Of a stretch of 64,000 nucleotides of DNA, positions 31,271 through 40,601 are shown in pieces. The stretch comes from Chitinophaga pendula (GTDB taxonomy: Bacteria > Bacteroidota > Bacteroidia > Chitinophagales > Chitinophagaceae), in assembly GCF_020386615.1 (NCBI RefSeq), contig NZ_CP077769.1, forward strand, positions 2,046,001 through 2,110,000, in the 5' to 3' direction. The notes beneath the pieces were generated by a model. It was not told where the DNA came from, searched no databases, and worked only from the letters and a program-made list of their open reading frames with translations. Within the stretch, counting starts at the first letter, position 1; each line of letters opens with the position of its first letter. Made by a program: the position numbers and the translations under genes.

Positions 31271-32569
31271 ATGACTAAGTTCAAATCATTTAACATCAAT
31301 AATCTGGAGAATATTCCACAGTTAAGACATATAGATGCTCAACTGCTTGATGAAATAAAAATAGTAAGCGAGGTATATCCCTTTAAAACGAACAATTATG
31401 TGTTGGAGAACCTCATCAACTGGGATGATGTTCCACATGATCCGATATACCGGCTGAACTTCCCTCATCGCGAGATGCTGATTGAGGAGCACTATGATAA
31501 GATCGTCTGGGGAAAGAAGAACCTGGATGATAAAGCATTTCGTTTTTTGGTGCATGATATCCGGATGGAACTTAATCCACATCCTGCAGGACAGACATTT
31601 CACAATGTACCATTTCTCGAAGGTGAAAGACTGGAAGGTATGCAACATAAGTATCGGCATACGATCCTCTTTTTTCCCAGTCACAGTCAAACTTGTCACG
31701 CTTATTGTACTTTTTGTTTCCGCTGGCCTCAATTTATCAACGATCTGGATTTCAAGATACAGGCCAAAGAGGTAAACCTGCTGGTAAATTACCTGGAGGC
31801 CAATCCGCATGTTTCGGAGGTATTGCTGACAGGCGGAGATCCGATGATCATGTCGCCTAGGATCATGGATGCTTATATTGCGCCATTGATGAAAGTAAAA
31901 AGCCTTAAAACGATCCGGATCGGTACGAAGGCTCTTACTTATTGGCCGAATAAGTTCACTTCTGATCCTGAGAAAGAGGAGCTGCTTCAGGTGTTGCAGC
32001 GAATTGTACAAGGAGGAAAACATCTGGCGATCATGGCACATTTCAATCATTGGGTGGAAATGATGCCACCGGTGGTCGGGGATGCAATCAGTAACCTCCG
32101 GAAAATAGGGGTGGAGATCCGTACCCAGGCGCCGTTACTGCGTAACATAAATAATAATCCGGCTGTATGGTCCCGGATGTGGGATTATCAGGTGCAACTG
32201 GGCTGTATCCCTTATTATATGTTTCTGCCCCGCGATACCGGCGCTCAACATTATTTCGCTGAGCCTTTGCAGAATGCTTTGTCTATCTACCGGCAGGCTA
32301 TACATAATGTCAGTGGATTGGGCAGGACCGTAAGAGGGCCTGTAATGTCGATGACGAGCGGCAAAGTAGAACTACTGGATATTGAAGATGATGTATTTCA
32401 CCTGCGGTTTTTGCAGCATAGGATACCTGATACGGCCTATCGTTTGTTTAAGGCCAAGGCAGTCAATGATAACCCGAAATGGTTTGATGATCTCACCAGT
32501 TTTTCAGAACGCTATGATGGCTTCTTTAACCTGCATACGGAAGAGCAGTTTGTACATTTCGATCAATAA
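31271..32569 (+). CDS. KamA-family radical SAM enzyme (2,3-aminomutase-like)
   Basis: 432 residues, similar in length and layout to lysine 2,3-aminomutase. The [4Fe-4S] motif is C142-xxx-C146-xx-C149, followed by the SAM-binding GGD (188-190). Ungapped alignment of the C-terminal region from R352 places K365 at the PLP-binding lysine, so aminomutase chemistry is plausible. The two aspartates that bind the lysine side chain in the clostridial enzyme (D293, D330) align with R321 and V358. In glutamate 2,3-aminomutase, as I recall, these positions are Lys and Asn, so this enzyme probably does not use lysine and may use an acidic or other amino acid. It lies 122 nt after the hydroxylase with no terminator between and one after it, consistent with supplying a beta-amino acid to the NRPS. 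EF-P modification is a less likely alternative. Confidence 0.8.
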   Translation: MTKFKSFNINNLENIPQLRHIDAQLLDEIKIVSEVYPFKTNNYVLENLINWDDVPHDPIYRLNFPHREMLIEEHYDKIVWGKKNLDDKAFRFLVHDIRMELNPHPAGQTFHNVPFLEGERLEGMQHKYRHTILFFPSHSQTCHAYCTFCFRWPQFINDLDFKIQAKEVNLLVNYLEANPHVSEVLLTGGDPMIMSPRIMDAYIAPLMKVKSLKTIRIGTKALTYWPNKFTSDPEKEELLQVLQRIVQGGKHLAIMAHFNHWVEMMPPVVGDAISNLRKIGVEIRTQAPLLRNINNNPAVWSRMWDYQVQLGCIPYYMFLPRDTGAQHYFAEPLQNALSIYRQAIHNVSGLGRTVRGPVMSMTSGKVELLDIEDDVFHLRFLQHRIPDTAYRLFKAKAVNDNPKWFDDLTSFSERYDGFFNLHTEEQFVHFDQ

Positions 32570-32664
32570 TTCCGGATATTGACAGGGCAAATAACGATGT
32601 GTTGTAGCATGAGATAGCATTCATATACCTTCTACGCTGATTTTATGGTCAGTGGTTGATATAT

Positions 32665-32697
32665 AAAAAAAGCCAGGGAATTTCCCTGGCTTTTTTT
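32665..32697. terminator. Bidirectional intrinsic terminator
   Basis: A perfect hairpin (GCCAGGGAA/TTCCCTGGC) flanked by A and T runs. It lies between the convergent KamA-like gene and pseudouridine synthase gene, closing the NRPS transcription unit on one side and the RluA-type gene on the other. Confidence 0.9.
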
Positions 32698-32781
32698 ATG
32701 CTGTTTATAGGCTACGGTAAATTTTTCTTATGTTTTTGATTGAGTTGGCTTTGGAGGCATTCGTATGCATGCGGTAGTCAA

Positions 32782-34470
32782 TCAGAAATTTTCCTGGACT
32801 TCGAAGCTGATCCGTTCTCTTTTCTGCGGGTGTAGAAATTCGATGTATGCAGCATGCAGGTACATTCTTTCGGATGCGGCGCCGTAGAGGTCATCTCCTA
32901 CTATGGGGGCATTGAGTCCAAGTTCATGTGCTGAGTGCATCCTTAGTTGGTGTGTTCTTCCTGTAAGTGGCCAGAAAATAACTTTGGTCATAGCCTCCAG
33001 CCGTTTGATCACTTTCCACCGGGTGACGCTTTTTTTGCCGGATTGAAAACAGACCAGTTGTCTGGGCCGGTTTAGCAGATCGGCGCATAGCGGGAGGTTT
33101 ATTTCTCCCTCTGATTCTTCGATCACTTTGGACAGCAAGGCTGTATAGCGTTTGACTACGGTGCGTTGTAAAAACTGTCTTTGGAGATGTTTGTGTGTGC
33201 CTACGGTTTTAGCTACGACCAACAGCCCGGAGGTATCCATATCCAGGCGATGGATCATCAACGGTTCTGTATCTCCCCATATCGCTTTCAGTCTTGTATA
33301 TACGGAGTCCTGTATGTTTACGCCGGGGACAGAGCGTAGTCCTTCCGGCTTGTTGACTACAGCGAGGTTTTCATCTTCAAAGAGTATTTCAAGGGGGCTG
33401 GTTTTCTCCGGGTTGTGTAAAAGTGGGTTTTCGTCGACAGGTATTCCTTCCAGCATATGTGCCAGAATCGGTTTACACTTACCTGTACAGGAGGGGTAAT
33501 AGTGTTTATGTTTTCTTATCTCTGAGGTGGGTGAAGCTCCCCACCAGAACTCTGCCATAACAATTGGCTTATAGCCATTCAAGAAGGCAAACTGCAACAA
33601 CTTGGGCATGGCGCATTCGCCTGCTGCGGACGGTGGTTGGCCCAAAGCGGTTGTGCTGAAAATTTCCTGTAAACTTTTGCTTTTGCCCTCTTTGTTTAAA
33701 AAGACATATTGATCGAAAAGTTGTTGTTGCAGGGCTGCTGATCTTTCTTTGCGTTCCTGTTTCAGGTTTTCGATAGTTGTATTGAATTGTGCGAGCTTTG
33801 TCTGGATGTTTTCCAGCACCTCTTTCCATTTGTTGGTGAGGTCTCTCAGCTGGCGTTTATCGTACAAACTTTGTTTGACGAGTTCCGATTCGGCGGCTTC
33901 ATATTCTTGCTGTTCCAGACGGCTTTTTAGTGCCTGGCGCAGTGTCTGCCTGTTGTGTTTATTTGTTTTTAGTTGTTTTTTTAAAGCGGTTATTTCCTGC
34001 AGGGACCGGGAGGTTGATTGTTCCAGGTTGTGGTGCAGGTGTTTGTAACTGGTATCTGCGTTTATTGCCTTTAATTGGGTGTTGATTGTGTTGATTACTT
34101 CGACTTTTTTGAGGAAGAAGCTGTTTTCCGTGAGCATATCGAATACTGGCGGAACAAATCCCGGGTGGTCATTGGTACCGGCCAGTTTACCGGAGAATGC
34201 GGACAAATAGCCCAGTTTGCCTTTGGTATCCTGTACGACCAGGACGCCAAACATCTTGCCGATAGCGGAAGCTTTATTACTGGTATCTAGTCCGAAGTTA
34301 TGATCGAGGTCTGTTTGTGTTTCCAGGTAGTGTTGCAGTTCGGCGGCGGCTAATTGGGCAAGTGGATGTGGTTCGTAATAAAAGGGGAAAGTGAACTTCT
34401 CTGGTAATGTTATGCCGGCTATAGCGGCCTGTGGCAGATAAGAAATCCTACTACTATGACAATCTTTCAC
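32782..34470 (-). CDS. RluA-family pseudouridine synthase with long N-terminal extension
   Basis: The C-terminal ~230 residues are an RluA-type catalytic domain. HRLDMDTSG around residue 405 contains the catalytic aspartate, and a typical GRTHQLRMHSA block follows. The first ~330 residues are not part of the core fold; residues ~130-260 are rich in K, E, Q and L and look like a coiled coil. Family members isomerise uridine to pseudouridine in rRNA or tRNA, but the target cannot be read from sequence. This long form is familiar from Bacteroidota. It is a single gene, convergent with the NRPS cluster, and appears to be ordinary chromosomal background. Confidence 0.9.
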   Translation of the reverse strand: MKDCHSSRISYLPQAAIAGITLPEKFTFPFYYEPHPLAQLAAAELQHYLETQTDLDHNFGLDTSNKASAIGKMFGVLVVQDTKGKLGYLSAFSGKLAGTNDHPGFVPPVFDMLTENSFFLKKVEVINTINTQLKAINADTSYKHLHHNLEQSTSRSLQEITALKKQLKTNKHNRQTLRQALKSRLEQQEYEAAESELVKQSLYDKRQLRDLTNKWKEVLENIQTKLAQFNTTIENLKQERKERSAALQQQLFDQYVFLNKEGKSKSLQEIFSTTALGQPPSAAGECAMPKLLQFAFLNGYKPIVMAEFWWGASPTSEIRKHKHYYPSCTGKCKPILAHMLEGIPVDENPLLHNPEKTSPLEILFEDENLAVVNKPEGLRSVPGVNIQDSVYTRLKAIWGDTEPLMIHRLDMDTSGLLVVAKTVGTHKHLQRQFLQRTVVKRYTALLSKVIEESEGEINLPLCADLLNRPRQLVCFQSGKKSVTRWKVIKRLEAMTKVIFWPLTGRTHQLRMHSAHELGLNAPIVGDDLYGAASERMYLHAAYIEFLHPQKRERISFEVQENF

Positions 34471-35019
34471 CTGATTTTGTATGATTAGGACTGCAAAATT
34501 ATCGTTTCTGGCTTAATAGGGCTAAAAAAATATCCTATTCCCGGTATCGGGCGGCATGGTCTGAGGGTTGCCGGTGGAGGGGACGGGGCAGCGTATTGTT
34601 ATATATGGGATGATCGGCCCCGACGGTCAGACCGGTAAGATCATCGGTGAGGGGTATTGTCCGGGAACTGTCGGTTTGCCCGAGATAGGCAGGTAACACG
34701 CTTGCCTGGCGTAATTTTATCCATTTTCTCTCATATTTCCGGTCTTTTCGGGAATGAGCATTTACGGGGACTAAAAAATATTTTGGCAGGCAAAATTGGG
34801 GTTTCAGAAAGTGACGGGACGTCCGACCCCTTATGAGCGATGTAATATCCAGATGGAGTTAATACTTCACAAATAAACATACGTTGGGACGCCGCAGTTT
34901 GGCAAAGACAGCTTCCGCTTTTTAGGGTGGTACCAGGATTGGGTAAGACGTTATTCCAGCAAGTAGACATTAGGTGGCTCACCAGTGGATGTCTCACACG
35001 GTGTGCTTCTCATGGCATT
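34471..35019. other. Intergenic region, 549 nt, nothing recognised
   Basis: Lies between two minus-strand genes. I see no convincing coding sequence; the short open frames here have no recognisable motif or start signals. The stretch near the pseudouridine synthase start (34470-34560) presumably holds its promoter, but no clear TTTG/TAnnTTTG pair was found. Confidence 0.5.
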
Positions 35020-36219
35020 TCAGTAGCTATTAAAAAAGCCTGTGTCGTATGCTTTGCAATAGGCGGTATAGTCTTGTTGTACCTTTTTGCCGGCGGCTTT
35101 AACGTATTGCAGCAGTGGGCGTACCCAATGTCGGTTTTCTGCCATTTGGATAAGGGCGTCTGCATTGGAGGCTTTTTGTCTTCCGGAGGCTCGTAGTTGT
35201 CCGGAGGCGTTGATGATTGCCATTGTTTTCAGGATGTCGGCCAGTCGTTCGGGGCGGCGTTTGCAAAGTGTGAGGTCCATTCTATCCTGGGTAGGTTGTA
35301 ATGTTTTGACCACGAAACTTCTGTTGTCTATGGGTAAGGTATGCAACATGGCGGGCGACACGTGTTGTACCCGTTGTTGGAGGGTTATAATGCGGGTGGC
35401 CTGGTCCGGCCAGGCAGGTTGGCGAATGGAGACATAGGGGGATAGGGAGGATGTTCTAGCCTCTTTTATATCGAGGAGGTGGAATTTGTCGTTTGTCTGG
35501 TTGTATACGAGGGCTACGTAGCGTAGTAGTCCGACGCTGCCGGTACCGGCGATACGTATGGCGACGTCTTTAGTTTGTACGGTGATGTCCGGCCGCCAGC
35601 GGGCCAGTGCTTTATCCAGCAGCTGTTTTATTTTAGTTTTATCCGGTTCGTTGAGGGCCAGTGTTTTTTCGTTGTCGATGAGGAGGGTGCTTTGTTTTTT
35701 CCTGGTGATGATCCTGCTTTGGATAAATGTTTTGTGCCGGCGCAGGGCTACCTGTTCCAGGAAAAACTTCAGGAGGCCGTGGCTGGTCTCTTTTTCGATG
35801 ACCATTGCTTTTCCCTGTTGCATTACCTGACGGTAGGTGTCCAGGTAGGTATGTGATAGTTGTTGGAGGTCTTCCTGCCGGAAGGCCAGTTCATCTGACG
35901 CTATATAGATGCTGGTCAGCATGCGTACCAGTTCCCAGGTGGCAGGAGCGAGTAATGCTTCGTCGAAGTCGTTCATGTCAAAATACACCAGACCATTGTC
36001 TCCTTTATAGGAGCCGAAATTTTCGAGGTGGAGATCTCCGCATATCCAGGCTTTGGTAGGGTCTTCCCAGGATATCTTTTGGGCCAGTTCTTCATAAAAG
36101 AGGTGGCAGGTACCGCGGAAGAAGCGGAAAGCACTTTGACGCAGGAGGGCATATTTTCTGCTGACGGTGGTAGGATACCGGTCCTGGTTAAAAGCCCATA
36201 TTTTATCCGCTATGGTCAT
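35020..36219 (-). CDS. DUF2252 family protein
   Basis: 399 residues. The N-terminal region has FFRGT near 33 and the motif CGDLHLENFG, then FDMNDFDEA, both hallmarks of DUF2252, a family with a protein-kinase or phosphotransferase-like look and no assigned function in most organisms. The start is set by MTIADK with no longer alternative. It is flanked by non-coding DNA on both sides and probably monocistronic. No signal peptide or membrane segment is visible, so it is probably cytoplasmic. Confidence 0.88.
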   Translation of the reverse strand: MTIADKIWAFNQDRYPTTVSRKYALLRQSAFRFFRGTCHLFYEELAQKISWEDPTKAWICGDLHLENFGSYKGDNGLVYFDMNDFDEALLAPATWELVRMLTSIYIASDELAFRQEDLQQLSHTYLDTYRQVMQQGKAMVIEKETSHGLLKFFLEQVALRRHKTFIQSRIITRKKQSTLLIDNEKTLALNEPDKTKIKQLLDKALARWRPDITVQTKDVAIRIAGTGSVGLLRYVALVYNQTNDKFHLLDIKEARTSSLSPYVSIRQPAWPDQATRIITLQQRVQHVSPAMLHTLPIDNRSFVVKTLQPTQDRMDLTLCKRRPERLADILKTMAIINASGQLRASGRQKASNADALIQMAENRHWVRPLLQYVKAAGKKVQQDYTAYCKAYDTGFFNSY

Positions 36220-36652
36220 AAGCCGCGTTTACAGTTAAGTTACTTCATTTCCCGCGAATTGTTTTTGTGCGATCGGGAAGGAGGGAAGAGGGTTTAAAGA
36301 CACCTGATCCCGAACTGGGGGCCATGGTGATACCATGTGCTCTCTTGTCTGTTTGAAAGTTGCAGGGTGGAGATATGGCCTTCTTTTTTGGTGCCGGTGT
36401 CGAAGAGTATGGGGGGGGACATATAATTGGAAGTTGTTATTCGATTATATATTTGATAACCAATTAGTTGCAATTTTGTTGCATATAGGGTGTATAAGCG
36501 TTGTATAAGCATTGTATATGCAACTATATGCCTCGCTTATACAATGCCTATACGAATGCTATAGGAATGATACAGGAGAGCTATAGGAATGGGTAAGTGA
36601 AAGGGTTAAATATCCTTGGAGGGGCTGTTAAGCGTTGGTTGGTGTGTTGTTT
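36220..36652. other. Intergenic region with repeated GTATAAGC/CTATAGGAATG words
   Basis: 433 nt without a credible gene. Between about 36485 and 36595 the short words TTGTATAAGC (twice, with an inverted CGCTTATACAATG further on) and GCTATAGGAATG (twice) recur. The inverted copies could form a hairpin or act as a binding site upstream of the DUF2252 gene. Function unknown. Confidence 0.5.
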
Positions 36653-37018
36653 TTATGATCCGCGTAGGATCTTGTCCATTTTTCTGCCTTTTGCCAGTTC
36701 ATCGACCAGTTTATCGAGATAGCGGACCTGTTTTGTCAGCGGGTTATCTATTTCTTCTATGCGGTATCCGCAGATGGTACCGGTGATGAGGTGGGCATGG
36801 GGGTGCAATGTGGCTTGCCGGAAGAAGGATTCGAAGGTTACGTTATCGTTGATGAGGGTCTGTAGTTGGTTGTTGTCGAAGCCGGTGAGCCATTCTATTA
36901 CCTGGTGCAGTTCTGCTTTTGTTCTGCCTTTCTTCTCGACTTTTGCGATATACATGGGATAGACGGAGGCGAAGGTCATCTTTGCGATGCGCTGGTGATG
37001 GGTGGGCGTGGTATCCAT
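36653..37018 (-). CDS. DUF2200 family protein
   Basis: 121 residues matching the DUF2200 pattern as I know it: an N-terminal RIAKMTFASVYPMYIAKVEKKGR block, VIEWLTGF, and a C-terminal CGYRIEEI...VRYLDKLVDELAKG segment. The family is small, soluble and of unknown function. It is the last minus-strand gene before the metallo-beta-lactamase, separated from it by 108 nt. Confidence 0.85.
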   Translation of the reverse strand: MDTTPTHHQRIAKMTFASVYPMYIAKVEKKGRTKAELHQVIEWLTGFDNNQLQTLINDNVTFESFFRQATLHPHAHLITGTICGYRIEEIDNPLTKQVRYLDKLVDELAKGRKMDKILRGS

Positions 37019-37126
37019 GTTGTATTTTTGTTGGGTGCCAGGGGAATTAGGAGTTTGAGGTGTTGTCCAGGGGTAATGTGAAGGAGGATTACCATTACAA
37101 TACCCCTGGCTTTGGAGGTCGATATT

Positions 37127-37885
37127 TTATTTGACCTTAAACAGGGTGATTGTATAATCGAGTAGTTGTTTATTTCCGTATGCTCCATGTCCTGGGATCA
37201 CGATTTTTACATTTGGATATTCCTTTTTTACGTTTTCAACGGTATTTGACCAGGCGGTAACATTGGCATCGCCTAAATATCCCTTACTGGCATCTAATTC
37301 CTTTATCAGGCAACCTCCAAACATTATGTCTTCGGCCGGGAAATAACCTACTACGTTATCTCTTGTATGTCCTTCTCCGAAGAACTTAGCGGTAACATTT
37401 TGGGTACCTACTTTTAAGGCAAGTGAATCACTGAAAGCATTTTTAGGAACTGTAAACCCTTTTTCTTTTGCCAGCTCGATTGTTTTGAAATAGGCATAGG
37501 AGGGAATATTATTTTCATCAAAAGCTTTTAGTCCGCCCAGGCAGTCGTCGTGAAAATGGGTAGGGATGATGGCGTTTATTTTATAATGCAATGTTTCTTT
37601 TAGCCATTTGATCAACTTTTGGGCACTTTCGTCGTTGGTAGGGGTGTCGAAGATAATTGCTTCCTTGTTGTTGGTGATGATGAGGCCATTGCAAGGCACG
37701 TTGCCAAAATCATTGGTTTGCAAAAAGGAGACATGTTCAAAAGTATGTTTGGTAATTTGGGTTATAATTAAGTCTTTGGATTTGTAAACTACTTTGGGTT
37801 TGAATTGCGCTTTGTTTTGAGCGTTACCCTTTAAAATGGCGACAGTGAATAGAACTACCAATAGTGTTTTTACGATGACTTTCAT
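37127..37885 (-). CDS. Subclass B1 metallo-beta-lactamase
   Basis: 252 residues with a cleavable signal peptide (about 1-22, ending GNAQ), so it acts in the periplasm, hydrolysing beta-lactams including, for this subclass, usually carbapenems. All zinc ligands of the B1 type are present: H110, H112 and H173 for Zn1; D114, C192 and H233 for Zn2; and K195, the substrate-carboxylate lysine. Length fits BlaB-type enzymes of Bacteroidota. It lies beside a Tet(X)-like gene on the same strand with a 97-nt gap. No mobile-element features adjoin it, so it looks chromosomal. Substrate range cannot be stated. Confidence 0.93.
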   Translation of the reverse strand: MKVIVKTLLVVLFTVAILKGNAQNKAQFKPKVVYKSKDLIITQITKHTFEHVSFLQTNDFGNVPCNGLIITNNKEAIIFDTPTNDESAQKLIKWLKETLHYKINAIIPTHFHDDCLGGLKAFDENNIPSYAYFKTIELAKEKGFTVPKNAFSDSLALKVGTQNVTAKFFGEGHTRDNVVGYFPAEDIMFGGCLIKELDASKGYLGDANVTAWSNTVENVKKEYPNVKIVIPGHGAYGNKQLLDYTITLFKVK

Positions 37886-37982
37886 TTTGCTTTTTTTTGT
37901 CAGGATTTTTGCTAGCGGATTGTCGTTGATATTGTTGAGCCAGGGGCTAAATTACGGAGAAAGGTGATGAAGTGCTAAGATG

Positions 37983-39122
37983 TTAGGATTTCCTGATGAA
38001 TTTTTGCAGGAGTTGCTGAATGGAAAACCCTGGACTGAGGACTTCCAGTTCGTTGCGGCAGGAATCGCGCTGTGCTGCGGAAGCGTATACAAACATTTTT
38101 TGTTCGTAATCTTCGATTGCCTGCCCGATGGTTTCAAATTTACCCTGGGTAAGGTTATCGGCCAGCGTTAGTGCATCCAGTAGTCCCGTATTCACGCCCT
38201 GGCCTGCGAACGGTCCCATCAGGTGTGCTGCGTCACCAATGAGTGTTATAGGTAAAGGACGTTTGTGTATCCAGGGTTTATCTAATGGGATTTGTTTGGT
38301 AGGTAGTCCCCAGAAAGAAGAGGTAGCATGGATCAGGGCTTTGAAAACATCGTCCCAATCAGCGAATTTCTCTAACAGGAAGTTGCATATGGTCTCTTTC
38401 TTGTGGAGGTCGAGATCGAATCCGGTCTTCGATTCATCGGGTTTCTTAAAGATGACGTTGTAAGTTAATGCGCCATTGTTTGTGGGATTGGCGGCGAAGA
38501 GGATACCATTGTAGGCGACCATGAGTATTTTTCCCTGGCAAAGGGCGAAGAAACGGGTGCAATTGATTTCGGGTTGCAATATTTCTCCCTGAATAATAAT
38601 AGTGCCGGTCTCTTCTACTTCGGCATCGGTAACATACTGTCTGACTTTGGTCATTCCGCCATTGGCGCCTATGACAAAGTCTGCTGTTTCATCTGGTTGA
38701 TTCTCGAAATGTATGAGCCATTTCCCTCTGTTTTCTTCGAGAGCGATGAATTTTCTGTCCCAAATGACGGTGTTATCTGCCAGGCTATTCAGCAGCAGTT
38801 TTCTCAGGTTGTTCCTGTTTATCTCGGGGCTTTCCAGGCCCGGTTCTTTGGTGAACAGGTGATTGGCCTGCTGGTCGACTATTATTCTTCCCATGGGTAT
38901 GCCTATTGAGTAATAAGCATCCAGCAGACCGGCCTTTTCCAGGGCCCGTTGACCTGATTCTTTATGCAGGTCCAGTGTGCCTCCCCAGATCCTGGCTTGC
39001 GGGTTTTCATCTCTTTCATAGACAGTTACTGCTATGTTAGCTTGCTGGAGTAATCTTGCCATTGTGAGTCCTACCGGACCGGCGCCTATGATGGCTACTT
39101 TGCCTATTGATGTTATGCTCAT
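37983..39122 (-). CDS. Tet(X)-like FAD-dependent monooxygenase
   Basis: 379 residues, class A flavin monooxygenase: FAD-binding GAGPVG at 13-18, then RIWGGTLDLHKESGQ, and GDAAHLMGPFAGQGVNTGL near 296. Compared by memory with Tet(X), similarity runs over the whole length, including PEINRN, TVIWDRK, VEETGT, QPEINC, FANPNNNGAL-like and KRPLPIT segments, so it is a close homologue of the tetracycline-inactivating enzymes rather than a distant hydroxylase. Tet(X) hydroxylates tetracyclines at C11a using NADPH and O2. It is divergent from an AraC-type regulator (89-nt gap), which may control it. Activity against tetracyclines is likely but not proven. Confidence 0.88.
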   Translation of the reverse strand: MSITSIGKVAIIGAGPVGLTMARLLQQANIAVTVYERDENPQARIWGGTLDLHKESGQRALEKAGLLDAYYSIGIPMGRIIVDQQANHLFTKEPGLESPEINRNNLRKLLLNSLADNTVIWDRKFIALEENRGKWLIHFENQPDETADFVIGANGGMTKVRQYVTDAEVEETGTIIIQGEILQPEINCTRFFALCQGKILMVAYNGILFAANPTNNGALTYNVIFKKPDESKTGFDLDLHKKETICNFLLEKFADWDDVFKALIHATSSFWGLPTKQIPLDKPWIHKRPLPITLIGDAAHLMGPFAGQGVNTGLLDALTLADNLTQGKFETIGQAIEDYEQKMFVYASAAQRDSCRNELEVLSPGFSIQQLLQKFIRKS

Positions 39123-39211
39123 TATTTGTCAGATTAATAAGTCAAAGTTCGGCATCTGTTATGGTTTAAAATAGCTATATTAGTGCATAAAATAGTCGAA
39201 TAAGACAACAC

Positions 39212-40186
39212 ATGGACAAAAAGTCTCGTCATTTGCCCAAGGTGCTACAGGTATTTGCCGAGGCGCTTGGTGCTGCTGTTAGCGGTCATACCCTGTTAAT
39301 TCCGGAAGAATTTGGCCGAGGTTATTGCAGCGGTTTTATTTTTAATGCGCATATACGGATGTTGATCATGAATTATGAACTTAAAGACAAGGTTATTGTC
39401 GATGATTTTAATTTTGAGATCCCTTCTGATGTAGTTGTTTTCAAGTTCCAAAACGTTATAGATAAAAAGGAAAAGTTAGATGCGGAAAAGCTGGTAAAGG
39501 ACATTCCTTCTGTTTTAATGATTACGGGCGGTATTAAGGCGGATGCTTTGGAGATCCATACAAACAAGCAAGTTTTGAACATAGAAGTAGATACGAAGTA
39601 CCTGAAGGGATTTATTGAGGTGCCGGAAAGATCGGCTGCTTTACAAAGCTTGCTCTTGAGTACGCAGCCCTTGTTGTTTGAGCAAATGATAACGGCACCG
39701 TTGCAAAAGATTGTGGATGAGATAATGACGAATGTGGTGGATGAGGTATTTAAGCTCTTTTTCCTACGTGTGAAGGCAGAGGAGTTGATCTGCAGGTTAT
39801 TAATGGAGCTGTTAAAGAGAGAGGAGACGAGGATCTATCCTTTGATGGACATTGATGTGGAGCATATTTACAAGGTACGGGAGAGGATCTTAAAAAATCT
39901 GGATACGCCCCCAGTGATTGCTGAATTGGCAGCCTTTGCGAATGTAAGTACCTCTAAATTAAAATATCTATTTAAGCAAATATTCGGCGACAGTATTTAT
40001 AATTATTACCAGCGGTTCAGGATGCAAGAAGCCGCGCGGTTATTGAGAGAAGAGAAACTTTCTGTAGCAGATGCTGGTTATAGGTTAGGTTTTTCGAATT
40101 TAAGCCATTTTTCAAGATTGTTTGAAAGTCATTTGGGTGAAAAGCCTAAGAAGTATAGTGGGGCTGGCTCGGATTATCCGAATTGA
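39212..40186 (+). CDS. AraC family transcriptional regulator
   Basis: 324 residues. The C-terminal ~100 residues contain two helix-turn-helix units typical of AraC: LAAFANVSTSKLKYLFKQIF, and later the signature GFSNLSHFSRLF followed by GEKPKKY. The N-terminal ~220 residues are an effector-type domain I cannot classify. It is transcribed divergently from the Tet(X)-like gene with a shared 89-nt region, the usual arrangement for a local activator. What it senses is unknown. Confidence 0.88.
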   Translation: MDKKSRHLPKVLQVFAEALGAAVSGHTLLIPEEFGRGYCSGFIFNAHIRMLIMNYELKDKVIVDDFNFEIPSDVVVFKFQNVIDKKEKLDAEKLVKDIPSVLMITGGIKADALEIHTNKQVLNIEVDTKYLKGFIEVPERSAALQSLLLSTQPLLFEQMITAPLQKIVDEIMTNVVDEVFKLFFLRVKAEELICRLLMELLKREETRIYPLMDIDVEHIYKVRERILKNLDTPPVIAELAAFANVSTSKLKYLFKQIFGDSIYNYYQRFRMQEAARLLREEKLSVADAGYRLGFSNLSHFSRLFESHLGEKPKKYSGAGSDYPN

Positions 40187-40601
40187 TAAAGGGCTATATG
40201 TGTTATATTTTACTCATCATTTTCAGCAGGCGTTTTCGATATGTATTAATATTTAGTTTATTGAAATTAATGTTATTGAAGAATTGGAGGTTATAAAAAA
40301 ACCAATTATTTTCGTTTAATCATTACGTTAACCTGTTAACCAATCGTCTTAAATATTTCACCTCATGAAAAACTTATCCAATAGATCCTAACTATGCTCA
40401 CGTACAAGCAAGGTGATTATAATATGCCAAAATAACGATTACCGGATTGGTAGTCAGTTTGTTGCCCAGTTTTAACGAGCCTTCCGCGTTAATTTTTCAG
40501 TAGGCAGTTATTCTTATTCAGGATGCAGTTGCTGCGCTCAATCATTTCTGCAGTGTAGTCCCGTAGCAGCCAATGAGGCAGGGCATATCTATGGAACCAC
40601 C
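40187..40601. other. Intergenic region ahead of the isonitrile operon
   Basis: 415 nt with no credible gene. An AT-rich imperfect hairpin with arms AATTGG/CCAATT lies at about 40284-40310 and might end the AraC transcript. The 40380-40600 part must include the promoter of the PvcA-like operon, but I could not place a clear TTTG/TAnnTTTG pair. Confidence 0.45.

Noticed and set aside
31271..32569. First impression that the KamA-like enzyme lacks the PLP-binding lysine (Arg in its place).
   Set aside because: Anchoring the alignment on the conserved arginine (R352) instead of a PVM motif gives an ungapped match with K365 at the PLP position, so the lysine is present.
34731..34997. Open frame of 88 codons on the minus strand in the 549-nt intergenic region.
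   Set aside because: No motif, no start signal and no supporting context.
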